A stretch of DNA of 64,000 bases from Evansella sp. LMS18 (GCF_024362785.1 NZ_CP093301.1:3100001-3164000), one strand, 5' to 3'; shown: positions 1 to 10,877, counted from the first letter of the stretch. Notes: generated from the letters alone by a model not told the origin. Translations and numbers: made by a program.

Positions 1-334
1 TGGAGCTTTCGGTGGTATTGGCGGAGCTGTTTTCGCAATTACTACTGCCGGAAACTTTGCTGGAAACACAATAGTTGGACAAGGATTTATGGCCCTGGCC
101 GCACTGATCTTCGGTAAATGGCATCCATTTGGTGTTATGGGAGCAGCGTTATTCTTTGGTCTGGCGCAGGCATTAAGTATTTCCGCCCAGCAGATTCCAG
201 CATTAGCACAGATACCTCAGGTATATATGTTAATTCTTCCTTATGTTCTGACTATCCTGGCGCTTGCAGGCTTTGTTGGAAAAGCGGAAGGACCAAAAGC
301 GATTGGTAAGCCATACGAAAAAGGCAGCCGGTAA
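1..334 (+). CDS. nupQ: Nucleoside ABC transporter permease, C-terminal part (5' end outside window)
   Basis: The reading frame is open from base 2 and ends at TAA 332-334, so only about the last 110 residues are present. The fragment carries the family C-terminus: a glycine-rich helix (GAFGGIGGAVF), GQGFMALAALIFGKWHPFG, a further hydrophobic helix, and the tail AIGKPYEK. From memory this matches NupQ/YufQ-type inner-membrane permeases that work with a BMP-family lipoprotein and NupO/NupP to import nucleosides. The partner genes would lie upstream, outside the window. Family assignment rests on this tail, so specificity for nucleosides is inferred. Confidence 0.8.
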   Translation, partial: GAFGGIGGAVFAITTAGNFAGNTIVGQGFMALAALIFGKWHPFGVMGAALFFGLAQALSISAQQIPALAQIPQVYMLILPYVLTILALAGFVGKAEGPKAIGKPYEKGSR

Positions 335-348
335 ATTAATTTATTATG

Positions 349-380
349 AGCACTCCTGCAGCAGCGGGAGTGCTTTAATA
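349..380 (+). terminator. Hairpin after the nucleoside permease
   Basis: Arms AGCACTCC (349-356) and GGAGTGCT (367-374) are perfect complements with a 10-base loop. The T-tract is short and interrupted (TTAATATC). It lies 15 bases after the permease stop and would end that operon. Confidence 0.6.
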
Positions 381-394
381 TCACTTTAAGAAAG

Positions 395-530
395 TTTAAA
401 ATTTTAGCGAAGAAGAGGATTCGACGCAGTGAAAATTTTTAGGGCTAAAGTATAAGTGCAACTACGCCTCTGTCTTCGCTTTTAAGGCTCGCCAATCGGC
501 GAGTTTTCTTTATTGCACTGCTTCCAGCTT
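395..530. other. Non-coding structured stretch with terminator-like hairpin
   Basis: No credible ORF. It contains the hairpin CTCGCC (488-493) / GGCGAG (498-503) followed by TTTTCTTT. The segments AGCGAAGA (about 408) and TCTTCGCT (about 473-480) are complementary and could bracket the region as a longer outer stem. I have a vague recollection of similar sequences in other Bacillaceae intergenic regions but cannot verify it. Confidence 0.4.
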
Positions 531-586
531 TGCAGTAGTCTTAAAGGCAGCAATAACGCTCTATACGGGGAAAGCGGGGAAAACAG

Positions 587-1274
587 GTGGGTGAGCTGAT
601 CGGACCTTTTTATGATAAGAAAATTATATGCAGCCTGTGCGGTAATGCTTTTACTTCAAAGAAAATACGGTCTCGTGCAATCAGGGTGGAGAAGGCAGAA
701 AGTGATTTCTGTCTTCAACATAAAGACAGTACTTTAAACCCGGTTTTATACGAGATATACGTTTGTCCGGAATGCGGGTTTGCATTTAATGAGCAGTTTG
801 ATGATAATTTGAGTGCTGAAGCTGAAGAGGTGTTTCGCTTAAAAATATCTTCTAACTGGAAAAAACAGTCCTACGGTGAAGAACGAAGTTATGAGGAGGC
901 GGCGAAAACATTAAAGCTGGCACTGTTGTCAGCAGAGCAGACGGTGCAGACGCCGGTTGTAAAAGCAGGTCTTTGTCTGCGGTTAAGCTGGCTTTACAGA
1001 TACATGGAAAACGAAAAAGAAGAGGCCAGGTTCCAGAGGCATGCCCGTAGTTTTTACGAAGTTTCATATACAGAAGGGGATTTTAAAAACAAAAGTATGA
1101 CGGAAATAACTGTTCTGTATCTCATAGGTGAATTAAGCCGAAGAGTTGGTGATAAGAAAGGTGCAGGCAGGGAGATACTTTTCAAAAGTAATTCAGCATA
1201 AGGACAGTGGCCGTGAGTCCTCAATTACTGAAAAAGCCAGAGAACAATGGTTTAAATTGAGGCGTGGAAATTAA
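587..1274 (+). pseudogene. DUF2225 family zinc-ribbon protein, frameshifted near its C-terminus
   Basis: The first frame starts at GTG 587 (MGELIGPFYDKK) and shows the DUF2225 layout: an N-terminal CSLCG zinc-knuckle half, then VCPECGFAFNEQF, then a helical TPR-like repeat region. Function of the family is unknown. This frame stops at 1201 after an atypical tail, but the next frame continues from 1173 to TAA 1272-1274 with the expected ending (RYFSKVIQHKD...EKAREQWFKL). One extra G in the GGG at 1170-1172 would explain it: removing one base restores a protein of about 228 residues. It may be a true inactivating mutation or a consensus error. The weak ribosome site leaves the exact start uncertain. 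Confidence 0.8.
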
Positions 1275-1279
1275 TTTTG

Positions 1280-1335
1280 TTTTATCCTGATGTAATCGTC
1301 CGTAAAACTCCCGCCTCAAAACATGGATGGAAGAG
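1280..1335 (+). repeat. Truncated copy of the ~156-bp dispersed repeat (type A)
   Basis: This is only the 5' third of the repeat: TTTATCCTGATGTAATCG, then CGTCCGT and ACTCCCGCCT, up to about TGGAAG. The pairing 3' half (AGGCGGGAG, ACGGACG) is absent. It begins six bases after the shifted-frame stop of the DUF2225 gene. Confidence 0.7.
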
Positions 1336-1428
1336 AAACAAATTGATGTTGCATTTCCGTCTCCAGCATATTAAATTAAAACTTGTACGAAAATATAGAG
1401 ATATGAACGAGTGAAAGGGTGATCCGTA

Positions 1429-2964
1429 TTGTCTCCTTTAGATATGTCAAAGTTTGAAAAAAAGGTCATCATTCGTAATATACGTGAAGATGATATAGAT
1501 AAAATTATTGAATTGTCTAAACTAAGTTTTCCTAAGATGGATCCCTGGAAAAGAAGCCAGCTGATGAGCCATATTGAAGTTTTTCCAGAGGGCCAGTTTT
1601 GTGTAGAAGTAGAGGGGGAAATTATCGGTTCCTGCTCCAGTCTGATTATTAACTTTGAAGAGTATGACGACCAGCATACGTGGGATGAGATAACAGATGA
1701 AGGATATATCACGAACCATGATCCTGAAGGTTATAATCTGTATGGGATTGAAGTAGCAGTACACCCTGAATACAGGAGAATGAAGATAGGACGCCGCCTG
1801 TATGAAGCAAGGAAAGATCTTGCCCGCAGGCTTAACCTGAAAAGCATTATAATCGGTGGAAGGATACCTAATTATAATAAGCATGCCGATAAGCTGACAC
1901 CGAGAGAATATGTTGAGGAAGTTACTCTCCATAATATATTCGACCCTGTTCTTACCTTCCAGATCATGAATGGCTTTACCCTGAAGCGGGTTAATAAAAA
2001 TTATCTGGATGATGATAAAGCATCCATGAAATATGCAACATTGATGGAATGGAATAATGTCGATTTCCAGCCAAGGTCAAAGCGCGTATTCAAAACTTCT
2101 TTTCCAGTTCGTATCTGTGCCATACAGTACATGATGAAGAAGATTGATTCCTTTGAGGAATTTGCTCAGCAATGTGAATATTACGCAGACGTCGGTGCGA
2201 GCTACCAGTCTGATTTTGTTGTGTTCCCTGAAATATTCACCACTCAGCTTCTATCCTTTATTGAGGAGAAGAGCCCGAGCCAGGCGATCAGGAGGCTGAC
2301 TGAATTTACAGAGGATTATATTAATCTCTTCACGGAGCTGGCAATTAAATACAATGTGAATATTATCGGCGGGTCACACTTTGTGGAAGAAGAAGGAAAG
2401 ATATTTAACATCGCTTATTTATTCCGCAGAGACGGTACGATAGAAAAGCAGTATAAAATTCATATCACCCCGAATGAAAGAAAGTTCTGGGGGATCCACG
2501 GGGGCGATAAAGTAGAAGTATTTGATACTGACTGCGGAAAGATCGCCATCCAGATATGTTACGACATTGAGTTCCCGGAGCTTGGGAGAATCGCAACGGA
2601 AAAAGGGGCTAACATAATTTTCACCCCGTTCTGTACAGATGACCGTCAGGGATATTTGCGTGTCAGATACTGTTCCCAGGCCCGCGCAGTGGAAAATCAG
2701 GTTTACACAATGATTGCAGGGACAGTTGGGAACCTGACTCATGTAGAAAACATGGACATCCAGTATGCCCAGTCGGGAATTTTTACCCCTTCAGATTTTA
2801 CCTTTCCAAGGGACGGAATCGAAGGAGAATGCGCTCCTAACATCGAGACGGTAGTAATCGGGGACGTAGACCTGGAAATTCTCCGCAGGCATCGTAAAAA
2901 CGGGAATGTTACCCAGTGGAGAGACAGGCGAAAAGATCTTTATAAAATCAACTACGACTGCTAA
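1429..2964 (+). CDS. GNAT N-acetyltransferase fused to a carbon-nitrogen hydrolase
   Basis: A two-domain protein of 511 residues. Residues about 10-200 are a GNAT acyltransferase fold with the acetyl-CoA loop region GIEVAVHPEYRRMKIGRRL. Residues about 225-505 are a nitrilase-superfamily amidohydrolase with its Glu-Lys-Cys triad visible: E268 in VVFPEIF, K343 in YKIHITPNER and C377 in IQICYDIEFPE. Family knowledge predicts hydrolysis of an amide or nitrile C-N bond, but the substrate is unknown. TTG 1429 is chosen because AAAGGGTGA lies about seven bases upstream; ATG 1444 is the alternative. It stands alone and is followed by a strong terminator. Confidence 0.85.
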   Translation: MSPLDMSKFEKKVIIRNIREDDIDKIIELSKLSFPKMDPWKRSQLMSHIEVFPEGQFCVEVEGEIIGSCSSLIINFEEYDDQHTWDEITDEGYITNHDPEGYNLYGIEVAVHPEYRRMKIGRRLYEARKDLARRLNLKSIIIGGRIPNYNKHADKLTPREYVEEVTLHNIFDPVLTFQIMNGFTLKRVNKNYLDDDKASMKYATLMEWNNVDFQPRSKRVFKTSFPVRICAIQYMMKKIDSFEEFAQQCEYYADVGASYQSDFVVFPEIFTTQLLSFIEEKSPSQAIRRLTEFTEDYINLFTELAIKYNVNIIGGSHFVEEEGKIFNIAYLFRRDGTIEKQYKIHITPNERKFWGIHGGDKVEVFDTDCGKIAIQICYDIEFPELGRIATEKGANIIFTPFCTDDRQGYLRVRYCSQARAVENQVYTMIAGTVGNLTHVENMDIQYAQSGIFTPSDFTFPRDGIEGECAPNIETVVIGDVDLEILRRHRKNGNVTQWRDRRKDLYKINYDC

Positions 2965-2966
2965 AA

Positions 2967-3001
2967 GTGCGGGGCCAGACCCCGCACAATTTTTTTTATT
3001 T
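2967..3001 (+). terminator. Rho-independent terminator after the GNAT-nitrilase gene
   Basis: Perfect arms GTGCGGGG (2967-2974) and CCCCGCAC (2980-2987) with a 5-base loop, followed by a long T-tract (AATTTTTTTT). Confidence 0.9.
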
Positions 3002-3054
3002 TTGTTTATGGCAAAATTATCATGTCTACCCTGTTACTGAAGGGGTGGATAATA

Positions 3055-3489
3055 ATGGCTGAGAAAAAGGTAGTCAGTAAAGAAAAGGTTTTCCATTTAT
3101 TAATGCTGGGAATGTTCTTTAAAGTATTGTTTACAGGCTATTTGCTAATTAATTTAACTGCTGAGAGGCATGACACCCAGCCGGAAATTGCTGGCATGGA
3201 TGAGATTTCTTTTCATTTTGCACCGAAAAATTACCCTGTTTTAAATGAGGTGCCATCCGTGCTTCATATTATCATTTTAGACAGCCAGGGTAACTGGATA
3301 GATGACGCAGAGGTTAACGCCAGCCTCAGTTACCAGGACAAAGAATTGAGCCTGGCTTTTTATCATGTGGAAGATGGCCTTTATGAATCGCAGGCTCTTT
3401 TTTCTTCCCAGGGAGACTGGAATGGTGAGGCGTTCATATACCTGAACAAGGAGCATCGGACCTATCCGCTGAAAATCAATGTTCTGTAG
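3055..3489 (+). CDS. Membrane-anchored FixH/YtkA-like protein, function unknown
   Basis: Starts at ATG 3055 behind AGGGGTGG; the longer frame from 3022 has no such site. The 144-residue product has one N-terminal membrane helix (about residues 14-33, LLMLGMFFKVLFTGYLLINL). An extracytoplasmic domain of about 100 residues follows, with beta-rich sequence such as LHIIILDSQGNWIDDAEVN and DGLYESQALFSSQGDWNGEA. This resembles YtkA/FixH-type immunoglobulin-like domains that project outside the membrane. That resemblance is by pattern only. The gene stands alone between the preceding terminator and glpP. Confidence 0.65.
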   Translation: MAEKKVVSKEKVFHLLMLGMFFKVLFTGYLLINLTAERHDTQPEIAGMDEISFHFAPKNYPVLNEVPSVLHIIILDSQGNWIDDAEVNASLSYQDKELSLAFYHVEDGLYESQALFSSQGDWNGEAFIYLNKEHRTYPLKINVL

Positions 3490-3614
3490 TCAATAGAGAT
3501 AAACAGTAAAGTAAATAAGAATCAGCAGCTGTTTTGAGCCTCCCTGAACTGCAGGAGAAGAGAGGAAGTTAAAGGCGGCAATGCTGTCAACAGAAAGTCA
3601 GGAGGGGACTGAGG

Positions 3615-4166
3615 TTGTTGTTTAATAAGTCAAATATACTGCCAGCTGTAAGAGATTTAAAGGATTTAGACAAGGTAATAAAGTATGACCATGAGTTTGT
3701 CGTACTGCTTAATTCCCATATAGGCCAGCTAAAAAGCATTATAAAAATGCTTCATGAAAACAATAAAAAAGTTCTCCTTCATGCAGATTTAGTCCAGGGA
3801 CTTAAAAGTGATGAATATGGAGCTCAGTTTTTATGCAGATATATAAGACCTGACGGACTGGTGTCCACAAGGAAAAGCGTCCTTCTTACAGCTAAAAAAA
3901 ATAAACTGATCACTGTTCAGAGGGTTTTTCTCCTTGATTCCATTGCTTTGGAATCGAGTTATAACATGATGGAAGCAATTCAGCCTGATTGCATTGAAGT
4001 CCTCCCGGGGGTTATCCCTCATATTATTCAGGAGATCCATGAAAACTCCAACAAGCCCGTTATTGCAGGAGGGCTTATCCGGACGAAAGAAGAAGCGATA
4101 GCTGCTATCAATGCAGGTGCTGCCGCGGTAACCACGTCAAAATCGGAGTTGTGGGATTTAAAGTAA
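3615..4166 (+). CDS. glpP: Glycerol uptake operon antiterminator GlpP
   Basis: The 183-residue protein is a TIM-barrel-like antiterminator. Visible family segments include LHADLVQGLKSDEYG, PDCIEVLPGVIPHII and PVIAGGLIRTKEEAIAAINAGA. With glycerol-3-phosphate bound, GlpP-type proteins bind glp leader mRNA and allow read-through of a terminator. The start is TTG 3615, eight bases after AGGAGGGG at 3599-3606. It sits directly upstream of the glpF leader, and both glpF and glpD in this window have terminator leaders of the expected type, so its targets are next door. Confidence 0.92.
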   Translation: MLFNKSNILPAVRDLKDLDKVIKYDHEFVVLLNSHIGQLKSIIKMLHENNKKVLLHADLVQGLKSDEYGAQFLCRYIRPDGLVSTRKSVLLTAKKNKLITVQRVFLLDSIALESSYNMMEAIQPDCIEVLPGVIPHIIQEIHENSNKPVIAGGLIRTKEEAIAAINAGAAAVTTSKSELWDLK

Positions 4167-4201
4167 AATAAGTTCCAAAGAAGCACTCTTATGGAAAATT
4201 A

Positions 4202-4230
4202 TTGACACCGCTTTCACCGTGTGATTTAAT
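4202..4230 (+). promoter_or_regulatory. glpF promoter overlapped by a cre-like CcpA site
   Basis: -35 TTGACA (4202-4207), 17-base spacer, -10 TTTAAT (4225-4230). The 14-mer TGACACCGCTTTCA (4203-4216) matches the cre consensus TGWAANCGNTNWCA at every fixed position except one. Because it covers the -35 box, CcpA binding there would block RNA polymerase, giving catabolite repression of glpFK. Confidence 0.75.
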
Positions 4231-4264
4231 AGAAAACAAGTTAATAATTTCGATTGAGATCAGG

Positions 4265-4335
4265 AGACCATCGGGGATACTTATCTGGCTTTTGCAATAG
4301 AACCAGGTAAGGATTTTCTGCTGGTCTTTTTTTGT
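4265..4335 (+). promoter_or_regulatory. GlpP-responsive leader terminator of glpF
   Basis: The glpF leader ends in an intrinsic terminator. AGACCA (4265-4270) pairs with TGGTCT (4322-4327), followed by seven or more T. An inner stem pairs TTATCTGG (4281-4288) with CCAGGTAA (4303-4310). It lies between promoter and gene, as expected for GlpP-controlled antitermination. The leader begins with CAAGTTAATAA, which recurs in the glpD leader. Confidence 0.8.
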
Positions 4336-4369
4336 TGTCTAGTCTTCATCAGGGAAAGGATGTCATAAT

Positions 4370-6725
<2,356 letters not shown>

Positions 6726-6782
6726 ACCGGCTAGCAAAATGTTTCTTTTTCAGGGGAAAAGCTTTCGGTACAGTCAAGATGC

Positions 6783-6811
6783 TGACACGGAAGTATGATC
6801 TATGTTATAAT
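6783..6811 (+). promoter_or_regulatory. Probable glpD promoter
   Basis: Perfect -10 TATAAT at 6806-6811, with a -35-like TGACAC at 6783-6788 (17-base spacer) or CTGACA one base earlier. It lies immediately before the GlpP-type leader. No cre match was seen here, unlike at glpF. Confidence 0.65.
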
Positions 6812-6847
6812 TAAATCAAGTTAATAAAGAACGGTCTGGAGAAAAGG

Positions 6848-6920
6848 AGAGACCACAACGCTCTGGCGGGTATCAGGTTAATAACCATACTGCCGGGGAT
6901 GTTGTGGTCTCTTTTCTTTT
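6848..6920 (+). promoter_or_regulatory. GlpP-responsive leader terminator of glpD
   Basis: A 12-bp stem, AGAGACCACAAC (6848-6859) with GTTGTGGTCTCT (6901-6912), is followed by TTTTCTTTT. It lies between the glpD promoter and start codon. The same core complement (GACCA / TGGTC) closes the glpF leader terminator, and both transcripts begin with CAAGTTAATAA, consistent with a shared GlpP target. Confidence 0.82.
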
Positions 6921-6954
6921 GGCCTTCTATATAAGATCGGAAAGGATGAGAATA

Positions 6955-8649
6955 ATGGTAAAACCATTTTCAGCTATTCAGAGAAATACTACACTTGAAA
7001 AGATGAGCAGCAAGGAGCTTGATATATTAATTATTGGCGGAGGGATAACAGGGGCAGGAATAGCTCTTGATGCTGTTTCAAGAGGGTTATCTACCGGTCT
7101 TGTGGAAATGCAGGATTTTGCTGCAGGCACCTCCAGCCGTTCTACGAAACTCGTTCACGGCGGCCTCCGCTATCTTAAGCAGCTTGAGGTTAAAATCGTT
7201 GCCGAGGTTGGAAAAGAAAGAGCTATCGTGTACGAAAATGCTCCTCATGTGACTAATCCTGAATGGATGCTGTTGCCAATTATGAAAGGGGGTACTTTCG
7301 GAAAGTTTTCTACCTCCCTCGGATTGAAAGTTTATGATTTTTTAGCAAAAGTTAAGCGCCATGAAGCACGTAAAATGCTAAGCAAAAATGAGACTCTGCT
7401 AAAAGAACCACTGTTAAAAACAGATGGGCTAAAGGGAAGCGGGGTTTATGTAGAATATAAAACAGACGATGCCCGCCTGACACTGGAAGTAATTAAGGAA
7501 GCGATATCCAGAGGGGCAGACGCGGTGAATTATACGAAAGCAGAAGGATTCCTTTACGAAGACGGGAAGGTTGTGGGAATCATTGCAAAAGACCTTCTCA
7601 AAGGAAAAGAGTATGAGGTAAGGGCGAAGAAAGTTGTCAATGCAGCTGGCCCATGGGTGGACACTCTCCGTGAGTCCGACCGTTCAAAACAAGGAAAGTA
7701 CCTTCACCTTACTAAAGGCATCCATATCGTTGTGGACCAGTCACGTTTTCCTCTTAAACAGGCTGTCTATTTTGACACGAAAGACGATGGCAGAATGATC
7801 TTTGCCATCCCAAGAGGCGGAAAGGCTTATATCGGGACAACCGACACAGTTTATAAAGGCGATATAGCTAAACCGAGAATGACTCGTGAAGATTTAACTT
7901 ATTTGATTGAGGCGGCAAATTATATGTTCCCGTCTTCCCGCCTGACAGAAGAAGATGTGGAATCAAGCTGGGCTGGCCTTCGTCCGCTTATCCACGAAGA
8001 AGGAAAAAGTGCATCTGAAATTTCCAGGAAAGATGAAGTGTTCACTTCATCATCAGGCCTCATTTCCATCGCAGGAGGGAAATTGACAGGCTACAGGAAA
8101 ATGGCTGAGAAAATTGTCAACCTTGTCTGTGACGACCTGGGAGTAAAGTCAAAATGTATCACTGAAAATATTAAACTTTCTGGCGGCGATATAGGCGGTT
8201 CTGAAAACATGAAGAAGTTCATTCAAGAACAGGCAGTCCGGGGACAGGAGCTTGGCCTTGAAAAATCGGAAGCAGAACATCTGGCAAACCTTTATGGTTC
8301 AAATGTTGCCAGGATATTTGAAATAATTGAGACAGCCGGTGAGGAAGCGAAAAATTATAAGCTGTCTGCCGGAATATTTGCTTCAGTTGTTTATGGCATT
8401 GAGGAGGAAATGGCGGCAACACCGCTTGATTTCTTTAACAGGCGTACAGGTGCACTTTTCTTCAACATTAACTGGGTAAAACAATGGAAAGAAGCAGTAA
8501 CAGACTATATGGCTGGGAGATTTAACTGGACGGATGAAGAAAAGGAAAAACATCTTCTCGAGCTTGACAGAGAAATAGCTTATGCTGAAAAACCAGAAGA
8601 AGAAGTGGACAGCAGTTTATATAGTTTGAAAGAAAATGTAAGCCAGTAG
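6955..8649 (+). CDS. glpD: Aerobic glycerol-3-phosphate dehydrogenase
   Basis: FAD-dependent membrane-associated enzyme oxidising glycerol-3-phosphate to dihydroxyacetone phosphate and passing electrons to menaquinone. The 564-residue product shows the dinucleotide-binding motif IIGGGITGAG, the family signature AGTSSRSTKLVHGGLRYL, SSWAGLRPL and GGKLTGYRKMAE. ATG 6955 is chosen: GGAAAGGA lies eight bases upstream, while the GTG at 6904 lies inside the leader terminator. It is the third glp gene but has its own promoter and GlpP-type leader. Confidence 0.96.
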   Translation: MVKPFSAIQRNTTLEKMSSKELDILIIGGGITGAGIALDAVSRGLSTGLVEMQDFAAGTSSRSTKLVHGGLRYLKQLEVKIVAEVGKERAIVYENAPHVTNPEWMLLPIMKGGTFGKFSTSLGLKVYDFLAKVKRHEARKMLSKNETLLKEPLLKTDGLKGSGVYVEYKTDDARLTLEVIKEAISRGADAVNYTKAEGFLYEDGKVVGIIAKDLLKGKEYEVRAKKVVNAAGPWVDTLRESDRSKQGKYLHLTKGIHIVVDQSRFPLKQAVYFDTKDDGRMIFAIPRGGKAYIGTTDTVYKGDIAKPRMTREDLTYLIEAANYMFPSSRLTEEDVESSWAGLRPLIHEEGKSASEISRKDEVFTSSSGLISIAGGKLTGYRKMAEKIVNLVCDDLGVKSKCITENIKLSGGDIGGSENMKKFIQEQAVRGQELGLEKSEAEHLANLYGSNVARIFEIIETAGEEAKNYKLSAGIFASVVYGIEEEMAATPLDFFNRRTGALFFNINWVKQWKEAVTDYMAGRFNWTDEEKEKHLLELDREIAYAEKPEEEVDSSLYSLKENVSQ

Positions 8650-8702
8650 AACAGACCCGTCAATAGATCAGGCCAGTTGGCAGTTCTTACAGAAGGCAGA
8701 GG

Positions 8703-8732
8703 CAGCTCCCATTAATGGGGCTGTCTTTTGTG
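8703..8732 (+). terminator. Probable terminator after glpD
   Basis: CAGCTCC (8703-8709) pairs with GGGGCTG (8717-8723) using one G-T pair, followed by TCTTTTGTGTT. Confidence 0.6.
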
Positions 8733-9055
8733 TTATTCCTGCAGGGCAAGCAAGGATGCGGTTGCTACGGCCAGGTAAATTCTTCGGAAGAAGGAGCAGC
8801 AGGGAAAAAGTTAATAAAGAGCCAGTCATGACTTGGGGTGGGTGTAATAATAAGGAAGTTGTTTGATGCGGCACTTGTTCACTTTCTCTTCAGTATGAGG
8901 ATCACGGTAGAATGATGAATGAAGAGCCGTTCTGGATTGAGCGTTTGGCTTCGAAGGTCGAAAATAGGTTAATTAATATCCGGTTAACTTTGGACCTTCA
9001 GCAAATGAATAGCTGAAAGAGTGTGATTCATCCCATGGGCGTGTGGAAAGCGTCG
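8733..9055. other. Intergenic stretch without recognisable gene
   Basis: No ORF with a ribosome site or family match was seen. GAAGGTC (about 8954-8960) and GACCTTC (about 8993-8999) form an inverted repeat with GGTTAAT-rich sequence between them. It leads directly into the 52-bp tandem array. Confidence 0.5.
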
Positions 9056-9568
9056 ACTCAAGTAGTGCAAGAGGGTCTTGCATCCCTTCAAAGAGAGGAA
9101 AAGGTGAACTCAAGTGGTGCAAGGGCGTCTTGCATCCCTTCAAAGAGAGTCAATGGTGAACTCAAGTGGTGCAAGGGCGTCTTGCATCCCTTCAAAGAGA
9201 GGAAAAGGCGAACTCAAGTGGTGCAAGGGCGTCTTGCATCCCTTGAAAGAGAGAAATGGTGAGCTCAAGTGGTGCAAGAGCGTCTTGCGTCCCTTGAAAG
9301 AGAGAAATGGTGAGCTCAAGTGGTGCAAGAGCGTCTTGCGTCCCTTCAAAGAGAGGAAAAGTTGAACTCAAGTGGTGCAAGAGCGTCTTGCGTCCCTTGA
9401 AAGAGAGAAATGGTGAGCTCAAGTGGTGCAAGAGCGTCTTGCGTCCCTTGAAAGAGAGAAAAGGTGAACTCAAGTGGTGCAAGAGCGTCTTGCGTCCCTT
9501 CAAAGAGAGGAAAAGTTGAACTCAAGTGGTGCAAGAGCGTCTTGCGTCCCTTCAAAGAGAGGAAAAGG
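9056..9568 (+). repeat. 52-bp tandem repeat array, first block (10 copies)
   Basis: Ten consecutive units begin at 9056, 9108, 9160, 9212, 9263, 9314, 9366, 9417, 9468 and 9520, so the period is 51-52 bp. Each unit runs ACTCAAGTGGTGC, then the palindrome GCAAGA-GCG-TCTTGC, then GTCCCTT(C/G)AAAGAGAG and GAAAAGGTGA. Units differ at a few positions, such as GCAAGGGCGTCTTGC versus GCAAGAGCGTCTTGC, while the outer palindrome arms are kept. Because 52 is not a multiple of 3, the array stays open in several frames on both strands, producing spurious ORFs. The last unit is cut by an IS256-family insertion. Confidence 0.93.
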
Positions 9569-9667
9569 GATAAAGTCCATATAATTGTGTAAAAAGAAAA
9601 GGTCATCATCAAGACCCGTGGTACAATGTTTTTCGACCAAGAAAAATAGCACACGGAGGTAATGATG

Positions 9668-10840
9668 ATGACCCAACTCAATATTACTATAAATTTGGAC
9701 CAACTAAAAGAGGAAGTAGAGAACAGTACACTAGGTTCTCCTGTGAAAGCGTCTTTGACCCTTATTCTTAATTCATTGATGGAAAAAGAAAGAGATGAAT
9801 ACATTAATGCCATACCTTACGAGCGCTCGGAAGACCGTACGGGACAGCGTAACGGGTATTATTCCCGTGAACTCATGACTGGCGCAGGTGGTCTCACCCT
9901 TAAGGTCCCTCGTACGAGAGACGGAGAATTTTCCACGACCATCTTTGAAAAATACAACCGATGTGACCAGGCATTAGTTCTGTCTATGATTGAAATGGTT
10001 GTTAATGGCGTTTCCACACGCAAAGTAACTAAGATTGTGGAAGAATTATGCGGGAAGAGTGTCTCGAAATCACAGGTCTCTAACTTGTTAAAATCCCTGG
10101 ATCCCATTGTAAACGAATGGCGAAACCGCCCACTTAACGTGCATTACTACCCGTACTTATACGTGGACGCTATGTATATTAAAGTTCGTGAGAACAATAA
10201 AGTAGTTTCCAAAGCCGTCCATATTGCTTGTGGGATTACTCAGGATGGGCATCGGGAAATCATAGGGCTTAAAGTTACTCATGGCGAATCTGTACGCAGC
10301 TGGACTGCTTTCTTTGAGGATCTTAAGGGAAGAGGCATTCAGTCTCCTAAAATGGTGATCTCCGATGCCCACAAGGGGCTAGTCGCCTCCATTCAGGAAA
10401 CATTTCTGGGCACGTCCTGGCAGCGCTGTTATTTTCACTTTTCCAGAAATATCGTTGATGCCATGCCCAAGAAAGGCAGCGAAGAAGCCAAACATGAACT
10501 TAAAGCCATTTTTAGAGTGCCTGAAGTGGCCCTTGCCCGGGATCTCAAAGAAAAGTTTGTGCAAAAGTACGAAACAGTAAAAGGATTTACAAAAGCAGTT
10601 CAGATATTAGATGAAGGATTCGAGGATGCCATTCAATTTCACGCTTATCCAAGTGAGCACCATATCAGTTTGCGCACTACCAATATGCTTGAACGCTTAA
10701 ACCGTGAGGTTCGAAGAAGAGAAAAAGTCATTCAAATCTTTCCAAATGACCAATCGGCCATCCGACTAATCGGGTCTGTTCTAATGGACATCGACGAGAA
10801 ATGGACGAACCAAAAAAAGCCTTTCCTTAAGCAAAATTAA
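9668..10840 (+). CDS. IS256-family transposase
   Basis: DDE transposase of about 390 residues. Catalytic acidic residues are recognisable in LYVDAMYIKV (first Asp), VISDAHKGL (second Asp) and TTNMLERLNREVRRREKV (Glu, with the family C-terminal signature). Three ATGs follow each other (9662, 9665, 9668). The third has the best spacing to CGGAGGT (9654-9660) and is used here. No frameshift or internal stop, so the gene looks intact and the element potentially active. Confidence 0.95.
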   Translation: MTQLNITINLDQLKEEVENSTLGSPVKASLTLILNSLMEKERDEYINAIPYERSEDRTGQRNGYYSRELMTGAGGLTLKVPRTRDGEFSTTIFEKYNRCDQALVLSMIEMVVNGVSTRKVTKIVEELCGKSVSKSQVSNLLKSLDPIVNEWRNRPLNVHYYPYLYVDAMYIKVRENNKVVSKAVHIACGITQDGHREIIGLKVTHGESVRSWTAFFEDLKGRGIQSPKMVISDAHKGLVASIQETFLGTSWQRCYFHFSRNIVDAMPKKGSEEAKHELKAIFRVPEVALARDLKEKFVQKYETVKGFTKAVQILDEGFEDAIQFHAYPSEHHISLRTTNMLERLNREVRRREKVIQIFPNDQSAIRLIGSVLMDIDEKWTNQKKPFLKQN

Positions 10841-10841
10841 T

Positions 10842-10877
10842 TTCACCAGGGAGGGGCTCGCCCCTCCCTGGTGAAAA
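10842..10877 (+). terminator. Strong hairpin at the 3' end of the IS256 transposase
   Basis: A perfect 15-bp stem, TTCACCAGGGAGGGG (10842-10856) with its complement at 10861-10875, and a 4-base loop. There is no T-tract on the plus strand, so it may act as a processing or anti-read-through structure rather than a classical terminator. Confidence 0.65.

Noticed and set aside
3581..3625. 14-codon frame overlapping the glpP start, resembling a leader peptide
   Set aside because: Its ribosome site is only moderate and it has no codon bias or regulatory run; chance is likely.
9023..9813. Several overlapping ORFs on both strands in the first tandem array (60-155 codons)
   Set aside because: They are repeats of the 52-bp unit read in successive frames; the period is not a multiple of three, no ribosome site leads them, and all frames are equally open.
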